Positions 17,920 to 28,700 of a stretch of DNA of 64,000 bases are shown here, piece by piece; position 1 is the first letter of the stretch, and each line of letters opens with the position of its first letter. The notes beneath the pieces are model-generated. The model had not been told where the DNA came from and did not search any database. It saw only the letters and a program-made list of their open reading frames with translations. Source of the DNA: Gammaproteobacteria bacterium (lineage in GTDB: Bacteria; Pseudomonadota; Gammaproteobacteria; Nitrosococcales; Methylophagaceae). The position numbers and the translations under genes are program-made. The stretch lies in the NCBI GenBank assembly GCA_029882915.1, contig JAOUJZ010000003.1, positions 61,688-125,687 on the forward strand. The letters run 5' to 3'.

Positions 17920-19155
17920 ATGGAACCTGTCGATCAGCACTGGCCACGAGTCATTATTCTGGTCGATATGAACTGCTTTTTTGCCGCTATAGAACAAAAA
18001 GATAATCCTTTGTGGCGTAACAGGCCTGTGGCTGTCACCAATGGCAGTCAGGGTACGACCATCATTACCTCATCCTATGAAGCAAGAAGCCACGGCATCA
18101 AAACAGGGATGCGGCTTAAACAAGCCCGACAACTGTGCCCACAACTCATACAGGCAGCATCAAGACCCGAACGTTATGCGCAAATCTCAACCGACATCAT
18201 GCAGTCATTACAAAGCATTACGCCTGATCTGGAAGTGTATTCGGTTGATGAAGCCTTTCTTGATGTCACACATTGTCAAAGCCTGCTAGGGTCGCCATTA
18301 GAAATAGCCACACTGGTCAAAAAAACGGTCACGGATGTATCAGGACTCACCTGTTCAGTCGGTGTCAGTGGTGATAAAACTACCGCCAAATATGCCGCCA
18401 AGTTGCATAAACCTGATGGCTTGACCCAAATCAAACCATGGGAAGCAGAACAAACTCTAGCGCCGCAGCTTATCACCGAACTCAGCGGCATCAACAAGGG
18501 CATCGCTGGCTTTTTAAAAGACTACGGCGTCATTATCTGTGGTGATATGAAAAAAATCCCGATCAGTATTCCGGCAAAACGCTTTGGTAATATGGGACGA
18601 CGTATCTGGTTAATGGCACAAGGTAAAGATCCAGAGCCTGTTCAAACCAATGTTAAATCACCAAAAAGTATTGGTCATGGCAAAGTCATGCCTCCAGAAA
18701 CCAAACAACTCGACACCATCCTGACCTATTTTCAACACATGGGTGAAAAAGTAGCAGCACGACTCAGAAAACATCAATTCAAAGCTAGCCACTTTTATAT
18801 CGGCATCAAAACACAACAAGGCTGGTTGCAAACCAAAGTAAAACTGAAACAGCCCACCGATGATGGTAAAACGATCTTCAGCCTGTGCCGCCAATTCACC
18901 ATGCAATACTGGCAAGGGCAGGGCATATGGCAAGTGCAAGTCACCGCCCTTGACCCACACACAGAACAACAAACAGACATGTTTGAAAACACATTGCATA
19001 ATGACAAACGTGACCAGCTCAACACCGCCATTGACCAGATAAATCAACGCTATGGTGAATTCACCGTTGCACCTTCGCGCTTAATTGACCGATCAGCCAT
19101 GCCCAATGTCATTGCCCCAGCTTGGAAACCATTTGGTCATAGAAAAACCATCTAG
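17920..19155 (+). CDS. Y-family DNA polymerase (DinB/UmuC-like)
   Basis: A 411-residue translesion polymerase. Catalytic acidic residues are Asp16 in ILVDMNCFF and the Asp-Glu pair in YSVDEAFLD near residue 110; the SYEAR motif, a helix-hairpin-helix region (residues about 170-190) and a little-finger domain follow. The C-terminus (residues about 350-411) has a conserved GEFTVAPSRL...MPNVIAPAWKPFGHR tail seen in lexA-linked relatives but no beta-clamp motif that I can identify with certainty (QTDMF near residue 348 is a candidate). The lexA linkage implies damage induction. I do not assign dinB or umuC. Confidence 0.88.
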   Translation: MEPVDQHWPRVIILVDMNCFFAAIEQKDNPLWRNRPVAVTNGSQGTTIITSSYEARSHGIKTGMRLKQARQLCPQLIQAASRPERYAQISTDIMQSLQSITPDLEVYSVDEAFLDVTHCQSLLGSPLEIATLVKKTVTDVSGLTCSVGVSGDKTTAKYAAKLHKPDGLTQIKPWEAEQTLAPQLITELSGINKGIAGFLKDYGVIICGDMKKIPISIPAKRFGNMGRRIWLMAQGKDPEPVQTNVKSPKSIGHGKVMPPETKQLDTILTYFQHMGEKVAARLRKHQFKASHFYIGIKTQQGWLQTKVKLKQPTDDGKTIFSLCRQFTMQYWQGQGIWQVQVTALDPHTEQQTDMFENTLHNDKRDQLNTAIDQINQRYGEFTVAPSRLIDRSAMPNVIAPAWKPFGHRKTI

Positions 19156-19227
19156 TGTGTAACAGTGTATATTTCCCAAATAAATGGGGTTATCGTATCC
19201 CAACACCCATAACTCACGTGAGGACAA

Positions 19228-20100
19228 ATGCAGGGTCTAATATTAGCCGTTGCCGCCTATACTATCTGGGGTTTTTTTCCACTATTTTTCAGCTACTTAA
19301 GCGATGTTTCTCCAGTGGAAGTCCTCTCACACCGTATTATCTGGTCTTTAGTCGCCACCTTATTCATTGGCATATTGCTAAAACGTGGGGGAAAACTACT
19401 CACCGCATTACAAGACAAAAAACTCATCGGCTGGCTGGCATTAGCATCACTCCTAATCGCCATTAATTGGCTGACTTATATCTGGGCCATCGGCAATCAT
19501 CGTGTTCTAGAATCCAGTCTGGGTTATTTCATTACCCCAGTCGTCAGCTTAATATTAGCCAAAATGTTCTTTAAAGAACACTTACATCCATTGCAAGCAT
19601 GGGCTGGAATCATTGCTGTACTAGCTATTGTGTGGGAATTAATTAGCCTCGGACAACTGCCATGGGTCAGCCTAGTATTGGCCTTCGCTTTTGCACTATA
19701 TGGCGTGGTTAAAAAACATTGTTCCATAGATGGCATCAATGGCCTGACGATCGAAACCCTCTGGTTACTGCCACTCGCACTGGCCTGGATAAGCTGGCAA
19801 CAACCACACACCCTTGCTTTTGGCTCCAGCCAAACAATGACACTGCTACTGATTAGCTCAGGCATTATCACCGCACTGCCATTAGTTCTGTTTGCAATGG
19901 CTACCCGGCGCATAAATTTATCCGTAGTGGGTTTTATCATGTACATCAATCCAACTATGCAGTTTCTGATCGGCGTGTTTGTACTTAAAGAAGCCTACCC
20001 ACCCGAACGCATGGTCACCTTCGTCTTAATCTGGTTTGCACTTAGTCTTTTTGTCATGGGCTTATGGCAATTACGTAAAAATAGACTTAAAACACATTAA
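19228..20100 (+). CDS. rarD: EamA-family transporter RarD
   Basis: A 290-residue inner-membrane protein with ten predicted membrane segments and two EamA repeats. The opening AYTIWGFFPLFF, SHRIIWS and the later GIITALPLVLFA match the RarD subfamily (chloramphenicol-sensitivity protein). Substrate is not known. A GAGG Shine-Dalgarno sequence precedes the ATG. It may be read on from the SOS operon but has a 72-base gap. Confidence 0.88.
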   Translation: MQGLILAVAAYTIWGFFPLFFSYLSDVSPVEVLSHRIIWSLVATLFIGILLKRGGKLLTALQDKKLIGWLALASLLIAINWLTYIWAIGNHRVLESSLGYFITPVVSLILAKMFFKEHLHPLQAWAGIIAVLAIVWELISLGQLPWVSLVLAFAFALYGVVKKHCSIDGINGLTIETLWLLPLALAWISWQQPHTLAFGSSQTMTLLLISSGIITALPLVLFAMATRRINLSVVGFIMYINPTMQFLIGVFVLKEAYPPERMVTFVLIWFALSLFVMGLWQLRKNRLKTH

Positions 20101-20180
20101 ATTAGTGACTTATCTGTAAATATCAACTAATTACATTTATTATGTGAATTGAGCTGATTAGTAGGATAGGTGATTTATTT

Positions 20181-21965
20181 ATGCGTTCTGCACTGCATCC
20201 AGACAATGAAGAAGATCGTCTCCAGAAGCTCTATGAACTGGAGATACTCTATTCTCCCAGAGAACAGGCTTATGATGATTTGACGTATCTGGCAGCACAA
20301 ATATGTAATGTTCCAATTGCATTAATTAGTCTGATAGATCGTGATCGTCAGTTTATCAAATCAAGCCATGGTCTGGATGTGAATGAGATTTCACGTGAAT
20401 TGAGTTTTTGTTCTCACTGTATTCTCAGTGATGAACTAACCATTGTAGAGGATGCGACTAAAGACGAACGGTTTTATGATAACCCGTTGGTAACCGGCGA
20501 AACAGAAATTAAATTTTATGCTGGGGCACCTTTAATTTTCCCTAATAATATTAGAATCGGTACATTATGTGTTGTCGACAATGTTGCGCGTACGATTACT
20601 CCCGATCAACAAAGAGCATTAGAGGCACTTGCTCGTCAGTTGGTAGCTCTACTTGAACTAACAGTGAAAATTAAAGATTTAGAATCTTACAAAGAGCAGA
20701 ACTCTGAATCTATAACTAGAGTTAAACAGTCCGAAGTACGGGAACTCGCCCGTATTGATATTCTGGAGAAACTTGCGAAGGGTAGTTCTCTTAATGATGT
20801 ACTGGAGTCTATTGTATTTAGTATTGAAGATGAGCTTGAAGGGTCGTATTGCTCGATTTTGTTAATCGATGACACAGGGGATCACCTTCTTCATGGGGCT
20901 GCTCCACATTTACCCAAATTCTATAATGACGCTGTAAATGGAATACAGATTGGTGAGGGGCAGGGGAGTTGTGGTACTGCGGCTTTTACTAAAACAAGAG
21001 TTATTGTTGAGGATATTCAAACGCATCCATATTGGGCATCTTATAAAGAACTTGCTGCTAAAGCGAATTTAGGATCTTGTTGGTCGGAACCCATATTCAG
21101 TAGTGAGGGAAAAGTGCTTGGTACATTCGCTATCTACCATTGTTCTTCATATGCGCCAGGGGAGGCAGGGATTGCCACCATTCATTATGCAGCTAACTTA
21201 GCCGGTATCGCCATTGAGCGCAAACAAGGGGAGAAAGAGCTTATTATAGCAAAGGAATGGGCAGAGCAAGCCAATCAAGCCAAGTCTGAATTTCTTTCCT
21301 GCATGAGTCACGAGCTTCGAACCCCATTGAATGCTGTGCTTGGCTTTTCAGAACTATTATCCACAGATAATGAACATCCACTTTCACAAGATCAAAAAGA
21401 TTTGCTGGCCTTTGTTACAAACGGTGGTAACCACCTGTTAGCCCTCGTCAACGATGTATTGGATTTATCAAAAATCGACACTGGTAATATGGATATGCTG
21501 ATTGAGGCGGTGGATGTTAAATCTGTTTATGAAGATGTTTGCCGTATGTTGATGGCGCAAGCAGGTGAACAAGCAATAAATATAGATAATCAGGAATCTG
21601 ACAAATTAAGTTCTTTGACTGTGAATGCCGACTATCAAAAGCTGAAACAAGTGTTAGTGAATATTGTTAGCAATGCTATTAAATACAATAGTGAACATGG
21701 CACAGTTACATTATCTGCCTGTATAACAGATGATGATAAAATAAGGCTGTCGGTTAGTGATACTGGGGCTGGTCTTGCTGAAGAATCATTACCCAAACTG
21801 TTTGAGCCATTTAATCGCTTAGACAAAGAAAAATCAAGCATCGAAGGGACTGGCATTGGTTTAACTATTAGTAAGCAATTGGTTGAGTTAATGGGGGGTG
21901 AAATCGGAGTATTTAATAATACAGATAAAGGCCTGACTTTTTGGGTTAAGCTTGAACAGGCTTAA
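20181..21965 (+). CDS. Cytoplasmic histidine kinase, GAF-GAF-HisKA-HATPase
   Basis: A 594-residue kinase with no membrane segment. GAF1 is about residues 20-160, GAF2 about 195-345, then HisKA with phospho-acceptor His377 ([10 protein letters not shown]), and an HATPase_c domain with N box ([10 protein letters not shown]), G1 (DTGAG), F (FEPFNRL) and G2 (GTGIGL) boxes. There is no receiver domain and no response regulator gene next to it, so it is an orphan kinase. The kinase core is strikingly similar to that of the large kinase at 25773-29753. The ligand of the GAF domains is unknown. Confidence 0.9.
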   Translation: MRSALHPDNEEDRLQKLYELEILYSPREQAYDDLTYLAAQICNVPIALISLIDRDRQFIKSSHGLDVNEISRELSFCSHCILSDELTIVEDATKDERFYDNPLVTGETEIKFYAGAPLIFPNNIRIGTLCVVDNVARTITPDQQRALEALARQLVALLELTVKIKDLESYKEQNSESITRVKQSEVRELARIDILEKLAKGSSLNDVLESIVFSIEDELEGSYCSILLIDDTGDHLLHGAAPHLPKFYNDAVNGIQIGEGQGSCGTAAFTKTRVIVEDIQTHPYWASYKELAAKANLGSCWSEPIFSSEGKVLGTFAIYHCSSYAPGEAGIATIHYAANLAGIAIERKQGEKELIIAKEWAEQANQAKSEFLSCMSHELRTPLNAVLGFSELLSTDNEHPLSQDQKDLLAFVTNGGNHLLALVNDVLDLSKIDTGNMDMLIEAVDVKSVYEDVCRMLMAQAGEQAINIDNQESDKLSSLTVNADYQKLKQVLVNIVSNAIKYNSEHGTVTLSACITDDDKIRLSVSDTGAGLAEESLPKLFEPFNRLDKEKSSIEGTGIGLTISKQLVELMGGEIGVFNNTDKGLTFWVKLEQA

Positions 21966-22123
21966 AATTAGACTTTTACATTAAAACACCCAAAACTATA
22001 GTTATATGATTAGACATCATTATATTAATCAACAACCAGATGCAGATGCTGGTAAAACATCTGAAACAGAAAACAAATAGGCTCAATGTAAATTAGCCCC
22101 AGCATTATCAATTTTGAACATAC

Positions 22124-24100
22124 TCATGTTCCAATCACACCGCCATCTTCTTTTGTTATCAATACCGTGGTTGATCTTGGGCGGGTGATGCCATCAGAAG
22201 CAGGGTAGCTAATCCCCGGGTGTTGAATATTGACCCACATTGAAGTGTAATCAGGGCTCCAGGTGATTCCGGTTATTTCGCAACCACGTGGCCCGACCAG
22301 AAAGCGTTTGACTTCACGGGTGGCGGGGTTAGCACATAACATTTGATTGCAACCCATATGTTGCATTACCAGTTCGTCATCGTAGTAATCGGTCTGAATC
22401 CACAGTCGACCATCCTTATCAATACCTAACCCATCTGGTGAAGAAAAAATGTCGCCTTGAATATTACCGACCAGATTATCTGCTACTGGTTGTCCTTGGT
22501 TGTTGATGGTGCCTTCATGTTCACCTGCAATTAGAAATAATTCCCAGATAAATTCGATTGCAGCGGGATCGGATTGATGTTCCACGATTTTTACAATCTG
22601 GCCATGACGATTATCCGGTCTTGGATTAGCGGCATTGAGTACGAAATCTTTGCCGCGTTTATTGTTGTTGGTGAGTGAGATATAAATATCCAAATTATGT
22701 GGGTTGACCGTTGCCCATTCTGGTCGATCCATTGGGGTTGCACCTAAAATGTCGGCTGCAGCGCGGGCATTAATCAGCACTTCTGCCTGACTGGAAAAGC
22801 CATTATCAGAATTGAGTCCGGTGTTACCGTGTTGTAGTGGCAGCCAACGTCCGGTGCCATCATCATTAAATTTTGCGACAAACAGTGTTCCGTGGTCTAA
22901 AAAGTCTGGGTTGTGTTGAGGATTAGTCTTGTCAAAACGATTTTCAGGGACAAACTTATAGATATATTCACCTTTGGTGTCATCACCAGAATAAAAGGCC
23001 ATTTGTCCATTTTTAGCCAATGATGGTGTCACACATTCACGACAAAAACGGCCAAAGGCAGTTCGTTTAATTGGCTGGCTTGTTGGATCAAAAGGATCGA
23101 TTTCGACTACCCAGCCAAAACGGTTAGGTTCATTCACAAAACCCTGATGGGGAAGGGCAGGATTTGGCGTTGCATCAAAACGATCGTCAGCAGTATTCCA
23201 GCCATAACTTTTATCTCGTTTACTCGTCGATATACCATAGCGGTGATGTGATACACGAGACGTGTGATCATCGATGTCTTGATTAACAAAGTAGTTGTGC
23301 CAGTTCTCTTCGCAGATGAGATAAGTGCCCCACGGCGTGAAACCATTTGAACAATTGTTAAGTGTGCCAATAACTTCAAGGCCTTCAAGGTCATTGACCG
23401 TTTTCATCAAATCATGACCCGCTAATGGACCACTGATTCGCATTGGTGTCATGGCTGATATACGACGGTTATAGACAGATGGATAGACGCGTTGCCATTG
23501 ATGTTGGTTGTTTTTAATCACTTCAATAACACTGGCACCATGTGCTGCCTGTTCTTTTTTTACTTCATTTAACGGGCGCTTACCATTAACATAGGTCATC
23601 CCGTTGGGGTGCAATGTTGGATTTACATATTCATGATTGATCACCAATAAACCACGATTATTATTGTCTGGAAAAGCAAAAAAGTGCATGCCGTCGTGAT
23701 TATCACCTCCCTGTTTTAACTGTTCTTGCCAGGTATTACTGCCATCGGCTTTCCACTCAGTGGCTCCTGTAATGACGGGGTCACCCCATGAGAAAAAGGG
23801 CTGTGCACTATAACCCTCAGCAACTATCACTTCATCAAAGGATGGATCAGTTTGTGGTGCAATACTCTGAAAACCAATAAAAGGGACGTTTAGGGATGTC
23901 ATGTCAGCTGAATTGACCAGTTTGCTTGATAAGCCCAATCCTAAAAAGCTAAGTGCAGCCGTGTTTAAACTGCCTTTAAGAAGTTGACGGCGTGTTAGTG
24001 CCAAAGATTCCAGCGGTGGATTATCAGTCGTGTTAACTGGGCTATCGTCATGCTCAGCCATTTTCTGATGAAAGTCTGGCTGTTGTACATAATGTGTCAT
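22124..24100 (-). CDS. PhoX-family (DUF839) protein, Tat-exported
   Basis: A 658-residue protein with a twin-arginine signal (LTRRQLLKGSL, Arg37-Arg38) after an unusually long 35-residue n-region. The rest has the PhoX/DUF839 layout: NHEYVNP near residue 155, EENWHNYF, EIDPFDP, GRFCRE, YSGDD, and the C-terminal PDGLGIDKDGRLWIQTD and NIQHPG motifs. PhoX phosphatases are periplasmic, calcium- and iron-dependent alkaline phosphatases; many DUF839 proteins are untested. No convincing Pho box was found upstream, so phosphate control is not shown. Confidence 0.85.
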   Translation of the reverse strand: MTHYVQQPDFHQKMAEHDDSPVNTTDNPPLESLALTRRQLLKGSLNTAALSFLGLGLSSKLVNSADMTSLNVPFIGFQSIAPQTDPSFDEVIVAEGYSAQPFFSWGDPVITGATEWKADGSNTWQEQLKQGGDNHDGMHFFAFPDNNNRGLLVINHEYVNPTLHPNGMTYVNGKRPLNEVKKEQAAHGASVIEVIKNNQHQWQRVYPSVYNRRISAMTPMRISGPLAGHDLMKTVNDLEGLEVIGTLNNCSNGFTPWGTYLICEENWHNYFVNQDIDDHTSRVSHHRYGISTSKRDKSYGWNTADDRFDATPNPALPHQGFVNEPNRFGWVVEIDPFDPTSQPIKRTAFGRFCRECVTPSLAKNGQMAFYSGDDTKGEYIYKFVPENRFDKTNPQHNPDFLDHGTLFVAKFNDDGTGRWLPLQHGNTGLNSDNGFSSQAEVLINARAAADILGATPMDRPEWATVNPHNLDIYISLTNNNKRGKDFVLNAANPRPDNRHGQIVKIVEHQSDPAAIEFIWELFLIAGEHEGTINNQGQPVADNLVGNIQGDIFSSPDGLGIDKDGRLWIQTDYYDDELVMQHMGCNQMLCANPATREVKRFLVGPRGCEITGITWSPDYTSMWVNIQHPGISYPASDGITRPRSTTVLITKEDGGVIGT

Positions 24101-24639
24101 AACAATAATGTTGTCTTGTTAGTGAATATAAAACTCAAAGGTATTGTTGCATCCGACCTTGATAATTTCAGGTTGCCGATAACTTTTGATGTCATTTGAA
24201 TAGGGGATGACCATCATCGCCCATGTCGCTGTTTCAACATTATTTTACTTTATATCAAACAAATATGAGTTAGCGATAATTAATGATCAAATAACTTTTA
24301 TATAAATGAGGTTTCAATATTTGAATTGTAGAACGGTAAATTATTTGGCAAGGTAACTCAAAATAAATAGTTAACACCCACAAAGGTATAATTTCAGAAT
24401 TTAAATTTCGGCATACAAGCAAGACACACAAAACGTTTGTTAAATTAAAATTCTGGAACTTGTACCAACGAGGTCAAATCTAACATTGCAAAATTGAAGC
24501 TTGAATGGCTGATATCGAATCACTTTGCAACCTTTCATCTCCGTATAAAGGTTCGCATAATATATATTATGTTAAATAGAATACATAAGAACAACAAATA
24601 AGATGAACGTAAGTGCTAACTATCAAATATTTGGTGTTA
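24101..24639. other. 539-base gap between the PhoX-family and GST genes
   Basis: AT-rich and without any plausible gene on either strand. It must hold the promoter of the PhoX-family gene. The only distinct structure is a perfect 16-base palindrome at 24556-24571. Confidence 0.55.
24556..24571. repeat. Perfect 16-base AT-rich palindrome
   Basis: CATAATATATATTATG reads identically on both strands. It lies 68 bases downstream of the GST stop and far (about 455 bases) upstream of the PhoX-family gene. It could be a regulator site or chance in AT-rich DNA. Confidence 0.4.
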
Positions 24640-25257
24640 TTAAGCTTTTTGTAATGCCCTTCTGCATGCAGAACGTTCATACATGCGTTTGGTATAGCCT
24701 AATAAGGGTTCAGAAACATCAAATTTAAAGCTATTTGCCCAGTGTAAAGTCTGTGCAATTAAGATATCAGCCATCGTAAAATGATTACCTACGGCAAATT
24801 CCTTGTCATTTAGATAGTGTTCTAGTGTTGCTTGTGATTTTGCGAATTCCCAATGGGTTGTTTTGTTGATCGCTTTCAGTCGTAATTCTTGTGGTAAGAC
24901 AAACTTATGCTTACCAAATGTCCATAATGGCTGCTCAAGATCGGATAATACAAAATAACAAACCTCATCATATTTGGCACGTAACATACTGTTATTTATT
25001 GGAATTAGCTCGTATTCTAGAAACTTTCTAGCAATGTAATTAAGGATCGCAGCACTTTCTGTGATAACAATGTTATCGTCAACCAATGTCGGGACTTTGC
25101 CCTGAAAATTTAATTGTTTGTAGCTTTCAGTTTGAGTGCCATTATCTTCATGGCTACCAATTTTAACTTGTTTGTAGTCATACTGTGTTTCAACTTCTTC
25201 TAATGCCCACAATGCACGAAATGATCGGGATTGGTTGCTACCATAAAGTGTAATCAT
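24640..25257 (-). CDS. Glutathione S-transferase
   Basis: A 205-residue GST. The thioredoxin-like N-domain has the Ser-rich catalytic loop (GSNQSRSFRALWAL), the cis-Pro motif GKVPTLV and the ITESAAI glutathione-binding motif; the C-domain has the FTMADILIA capping-box motif. I start it at the ATG at 25257, which has a very strong AGGAGGGGG two bases upstream-spaced site, rather than eight codons earlier. Substrate is unknown. It is divergent from the DUF3010 gene. Confidence 0.9.
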   Translation of the reverse strand: MITLYGSNQSRSFRALWALEEVETQYDYKQVKIGSHEDNGTQTESYKQLNFQGKVPTLVDDNIVITESAAILNYIARKFLEYELIPINNSMLRAKYDEVCYFVLSDLEQPLWTFGKHKFVLPQELRLKAINKTTHWEFAKSQATLEHYLNDKEFAVGNHFTMADILIAQTLHWANSFKFDVSEPLLGYTKRMYERSACRRALQKA

Positions 25258-25350
25258 GGCCCCCTCCTCTTGTCCTGTCATAAATAAGTTTGTTCTATTG
25301 TAATCCTAAGCTAGTATCATAGTCGCATTGTTTTTACGTTGGATTTTTTG

Positions 25351-25776
25351 ATGAAAGTATGTGGTGTTGAACTCAAGGGTAATGATGCAGTTATTTGTAT
25401 GATGTCTTTAACAAATGGTTTATATACTTTGCTTGAATGCAGAGTTAAAAAGTTATCTGTTGCTGATGCTAGCGATAGCCAGCAACTTAGAAAATTTCAG
25501 TTTGATTTTGCAAAGCTAATGCAGGATTACCAAATCGATCATGTGGTGATTCGTGAACGTATGACCAAGGGTAAATTTGCCGGTGGTGCAGTAGGATTTA
25601 AGTTGGAGTCTGCAATTCAATTAATTGATGATCTTGATGTGTCACTACTGTCATCATCGCGTATAAAAGAGATCCAGAAAAAGAGCCATGTCGGCATTGA
25701 TTTTAAAGACACTGGTTTGAAACAGTTTCAAGAACAAGCTTTTTCTACTGCACTATCTTATTTTGAGACTGTTTAA
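25351..25776 (+). CDS. DUF3010 family protein
   Basis: A 141-residue soluble protein that matches the DUF3010 family along its whole length: MKVCGVELKGNDA at the start, LRKFQFDFAKLMQDY, VVIRERMTKGKFAGGAVGFK and FKDTGLKQFQEQAF. Function unknown; the fold is likely RNase H-like by the pattern of its first strands, which is an inference. The ATG at 25351 fits the family; a TTG four codons earlier is less likely. Its stop codon overlaps the stop of the opposing kinase gene by 4 bases. Confidence 0.85.
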   Translation: MKVCGVELKGNDAVICMMSLTNGLYTLLECRVKKLSVADASDSQQLRKFQFDFAKLMQDYQIDHVVIRERMTKGKFAGGAVGFKLESAIQLIDDLDVSLLSSSRIKEIQKKSHVGIDFKDTGLKQFQEQAFSTALSYFETV

Positions 25777-28700
25777 TTCGCGCTAGTCAGTTCAATCCAG
25801 AAAGTACTCCCTTCCCCAACTTTACTTTCTACACCTATCATACCGCCCATCATTTCAACGATTTGGCGGGTGAGAGTCAGCCCGATTCCTGTGCCTTCTA
25901 TATTGCTTTTTTCGTTATCAAGTCTATTAAATGGTTCAAATAGTTCTGATATTCGTTTCTCGGGGATTCCCTTTCCAGTATCTTTTACCGATAATCTAAT
26001 GATGTTGGTATTCCTTCGTTCTATTTTAAGATCCACGCTGCCATCTTCACGGTTATATTTTATTGCGTTTGATAATAAATTAAGAATAGCTTGTTTAACT
26101 CTCATCCTGTCAGCTTTAACAACTACACCATCTAATAGGTTACTGGTTAAGGTGATATTTTTTTTATCTGCAATGGTTCTAACTAATTGTATGCATTCAT
26201 CTATGACTAGCGCGATTTCAACTTCTACCAACTCAACATCCAATTGCCCAGATTCAATTTTAGCTAGATCTAGTACTTCATTGATTAATTCCAATAAATG
26301 TTGTCCCGCGTAGATTATTTCCTCCACATCTGCGTCAAATTCTTCTGGTAGATTGTTGTCATATTTCATCAATTGTGAAAAACCAAGAATGGCGTTTAAT
26401 GGTGTACGCAGTTCATGACTCATACTAGAAAGAAATTCAGATTTAGCCAGGTTTGCTTTTTCCGCAGCCTCTTTACTTTTTATTAGCGCTTGTTTATTAC
26501 GATCGTCTTCTTCCATCATTAATTTTGAATAGATTAACGAACTACATGTTACGTTAAATGGCCGCAGGAACTGTTCCATTTCGATATCGTAACCACCTTT
26601 CCTATTGGCAATTCCATACATGCCCATAAGTTCATCTCCATAAAGAATGGGGGATGCCATAAAAGTATTTAGGGCCGGATGACCTTTAGGTAACCCGCCA
26701 GAACGTGGATCAGTTGATGGATTATCACTTAATATAGTTTGTTGCGAGGTCATTACGTGACCAAAAAGTGTATCAAGATTGTGAAATTCAAAGCCAGTTT
26801 CCAGCGCTTTGTTATACAATTCCTGAGATGGCTCATCCCAGGAAATATCAGTAAGAGAGTGTGTTTTTAGGTATGGTTGGCCTTCATCATCATAGAATAC
26901 CTGACCAATGAACCCATAGTCACTCTCGGTAATTTCCAAAAGATAATGAAGCATGTTTTTCATGGTAGTCTTCAAGTCACCCGATACAATGAATTCGGTC
27001 GTTGCTTGATAAAGTACATCAAGCATACTTTTCTGACGAACGATATCATCTTGCATGAGCTTTCTGTCGGTGATGTCTGTGTGAACTCCGATCATTCGTT
27101 GTGGTTTACCTGAATCATCGTTACTTACTGTTTCAGCACGACATAAGATCCAACGGTAGCTACCATCCTTGCATCGCAACCTCAATTCAACACTATAATG
27201 TGGAACGTTACCTGCAAAATATGCTTGTAGATTTTCCTGTACACGCTGTATATCATTTGGGTGTACAGATTTTTGCCATGCATCAATGGTTTGTTCTAAT
27301 TCGCCTTTTTCAAAGCCGAGCATTTTTTCATAGCACCCTGAAAGTAACATTGATCCACTAGGAATATCCCAGTCCCATACTCCATCGCCAGCTCCCTCTA
27401 TTGCGAAGCTGAAGCGATTTTCTGTTTCATCCAGTTTAGTTTCAGTCTCGACTCTTTCAGTTATATCTTGGACTGTGCCTGATAGCTTGACTAATTTTCC
27501 TGTTTCGTCAGTTTCAGCATGGGCTAATTCTTGAACATGACGTATGCTTCCATCAGGCCTAATAATGCGATGAATAACATCATGATGCCCTGTTATTTCG
27601 GCTTGTCTTTCGCTTTGTCTTACTTTTTCACGATCATCCGGGTGTACTGCCTCATGAAACACTTCTATACTGGGTTCAATGCTGCCAGGTTGGTAACCAA
27701 AGATTTGAAATATTTCATCCGACCATTCCAAGCCACCCGTTATTAAGTCAGCCTGCCAATTTCCAATATGGGCCAGACTTTGGGCTTCAATTAGTTTTGT
27801 TGTACTATCAAGTAATTTTTGCTCTGCTATTTTTCGTTGTGATATATCACGCCAAACACAAAATAATGCCTGTTTTCCTTGATAAGGAATCCGAGTAAGG
27901 CTGACCTCAACAGGAAATGATTCCCCCGAAATGTTTTTGTGTGTCCATTCAAAACGATAGTAACCTTGCTTATAAGCTGTAGCTAAGTATTCTTTACTTT
28001 TATCTAATGAGCTCTGCCCATCAGGTTGATATTCAGGTGACAGTTGAACGGGATGGATATCAATCAACTGTTGTTCTGATTCATACCCTAAGATTTGGGC
28101 TGCAGCTCTATTAGCCATCATAAAATGGTCTTCAACTATCAGCCACATTGGTTCTTCAGATAATTCAAATAGGCAGCGATATTTTTCCTCACTTTCACGC
28201 AGGGCCTCTTCTGCCATCTTACGATCAGTTATATCCTGAACCACACCAAGCATATTGAGAGCGTTACCATCTTCATCACGGATGACATCGCCCTTCTCCA
28301 ACAACCACCTAATCTCGCCTGTGGGCCAGACCGCCCGGTGTTCAACATGGTAATCAACCTTATGTTCTATACAGTTTGTAATCGCCGATGTGATGAGCTC
28401 TCTGTCATCTGGATGCACTGCCTCTATAAAGTTTTCATAACTGGTTTCAAGATCGCCCAATGGATAACCAAATAAGGGAGCTATTTGTTGTGACCAGTAG
28501 AGTTCGCCAGTCTGAATATTCCAATCCCATGTACCAATATTTGCAAATCCCTGACTACGACGAAAACGCTCATTGTTAACTTCCAAAGCCAGTTCCAGAT
28601 TTTTTAAATTGGTGACATCTGTGCGAATTGATACGTATTGGTATGGCTTATTGTTACTATCAAGGAAAGGCGTGATTGTGGACTCGACCCAGTAATAACC

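Noticed and set aside
24101..24240. Pho box upstream of the PhoX-family gene
   Set aside because: Only a weak single ATGACAT-like element is present; the tandem 7-base repeat with proper spacing is not.
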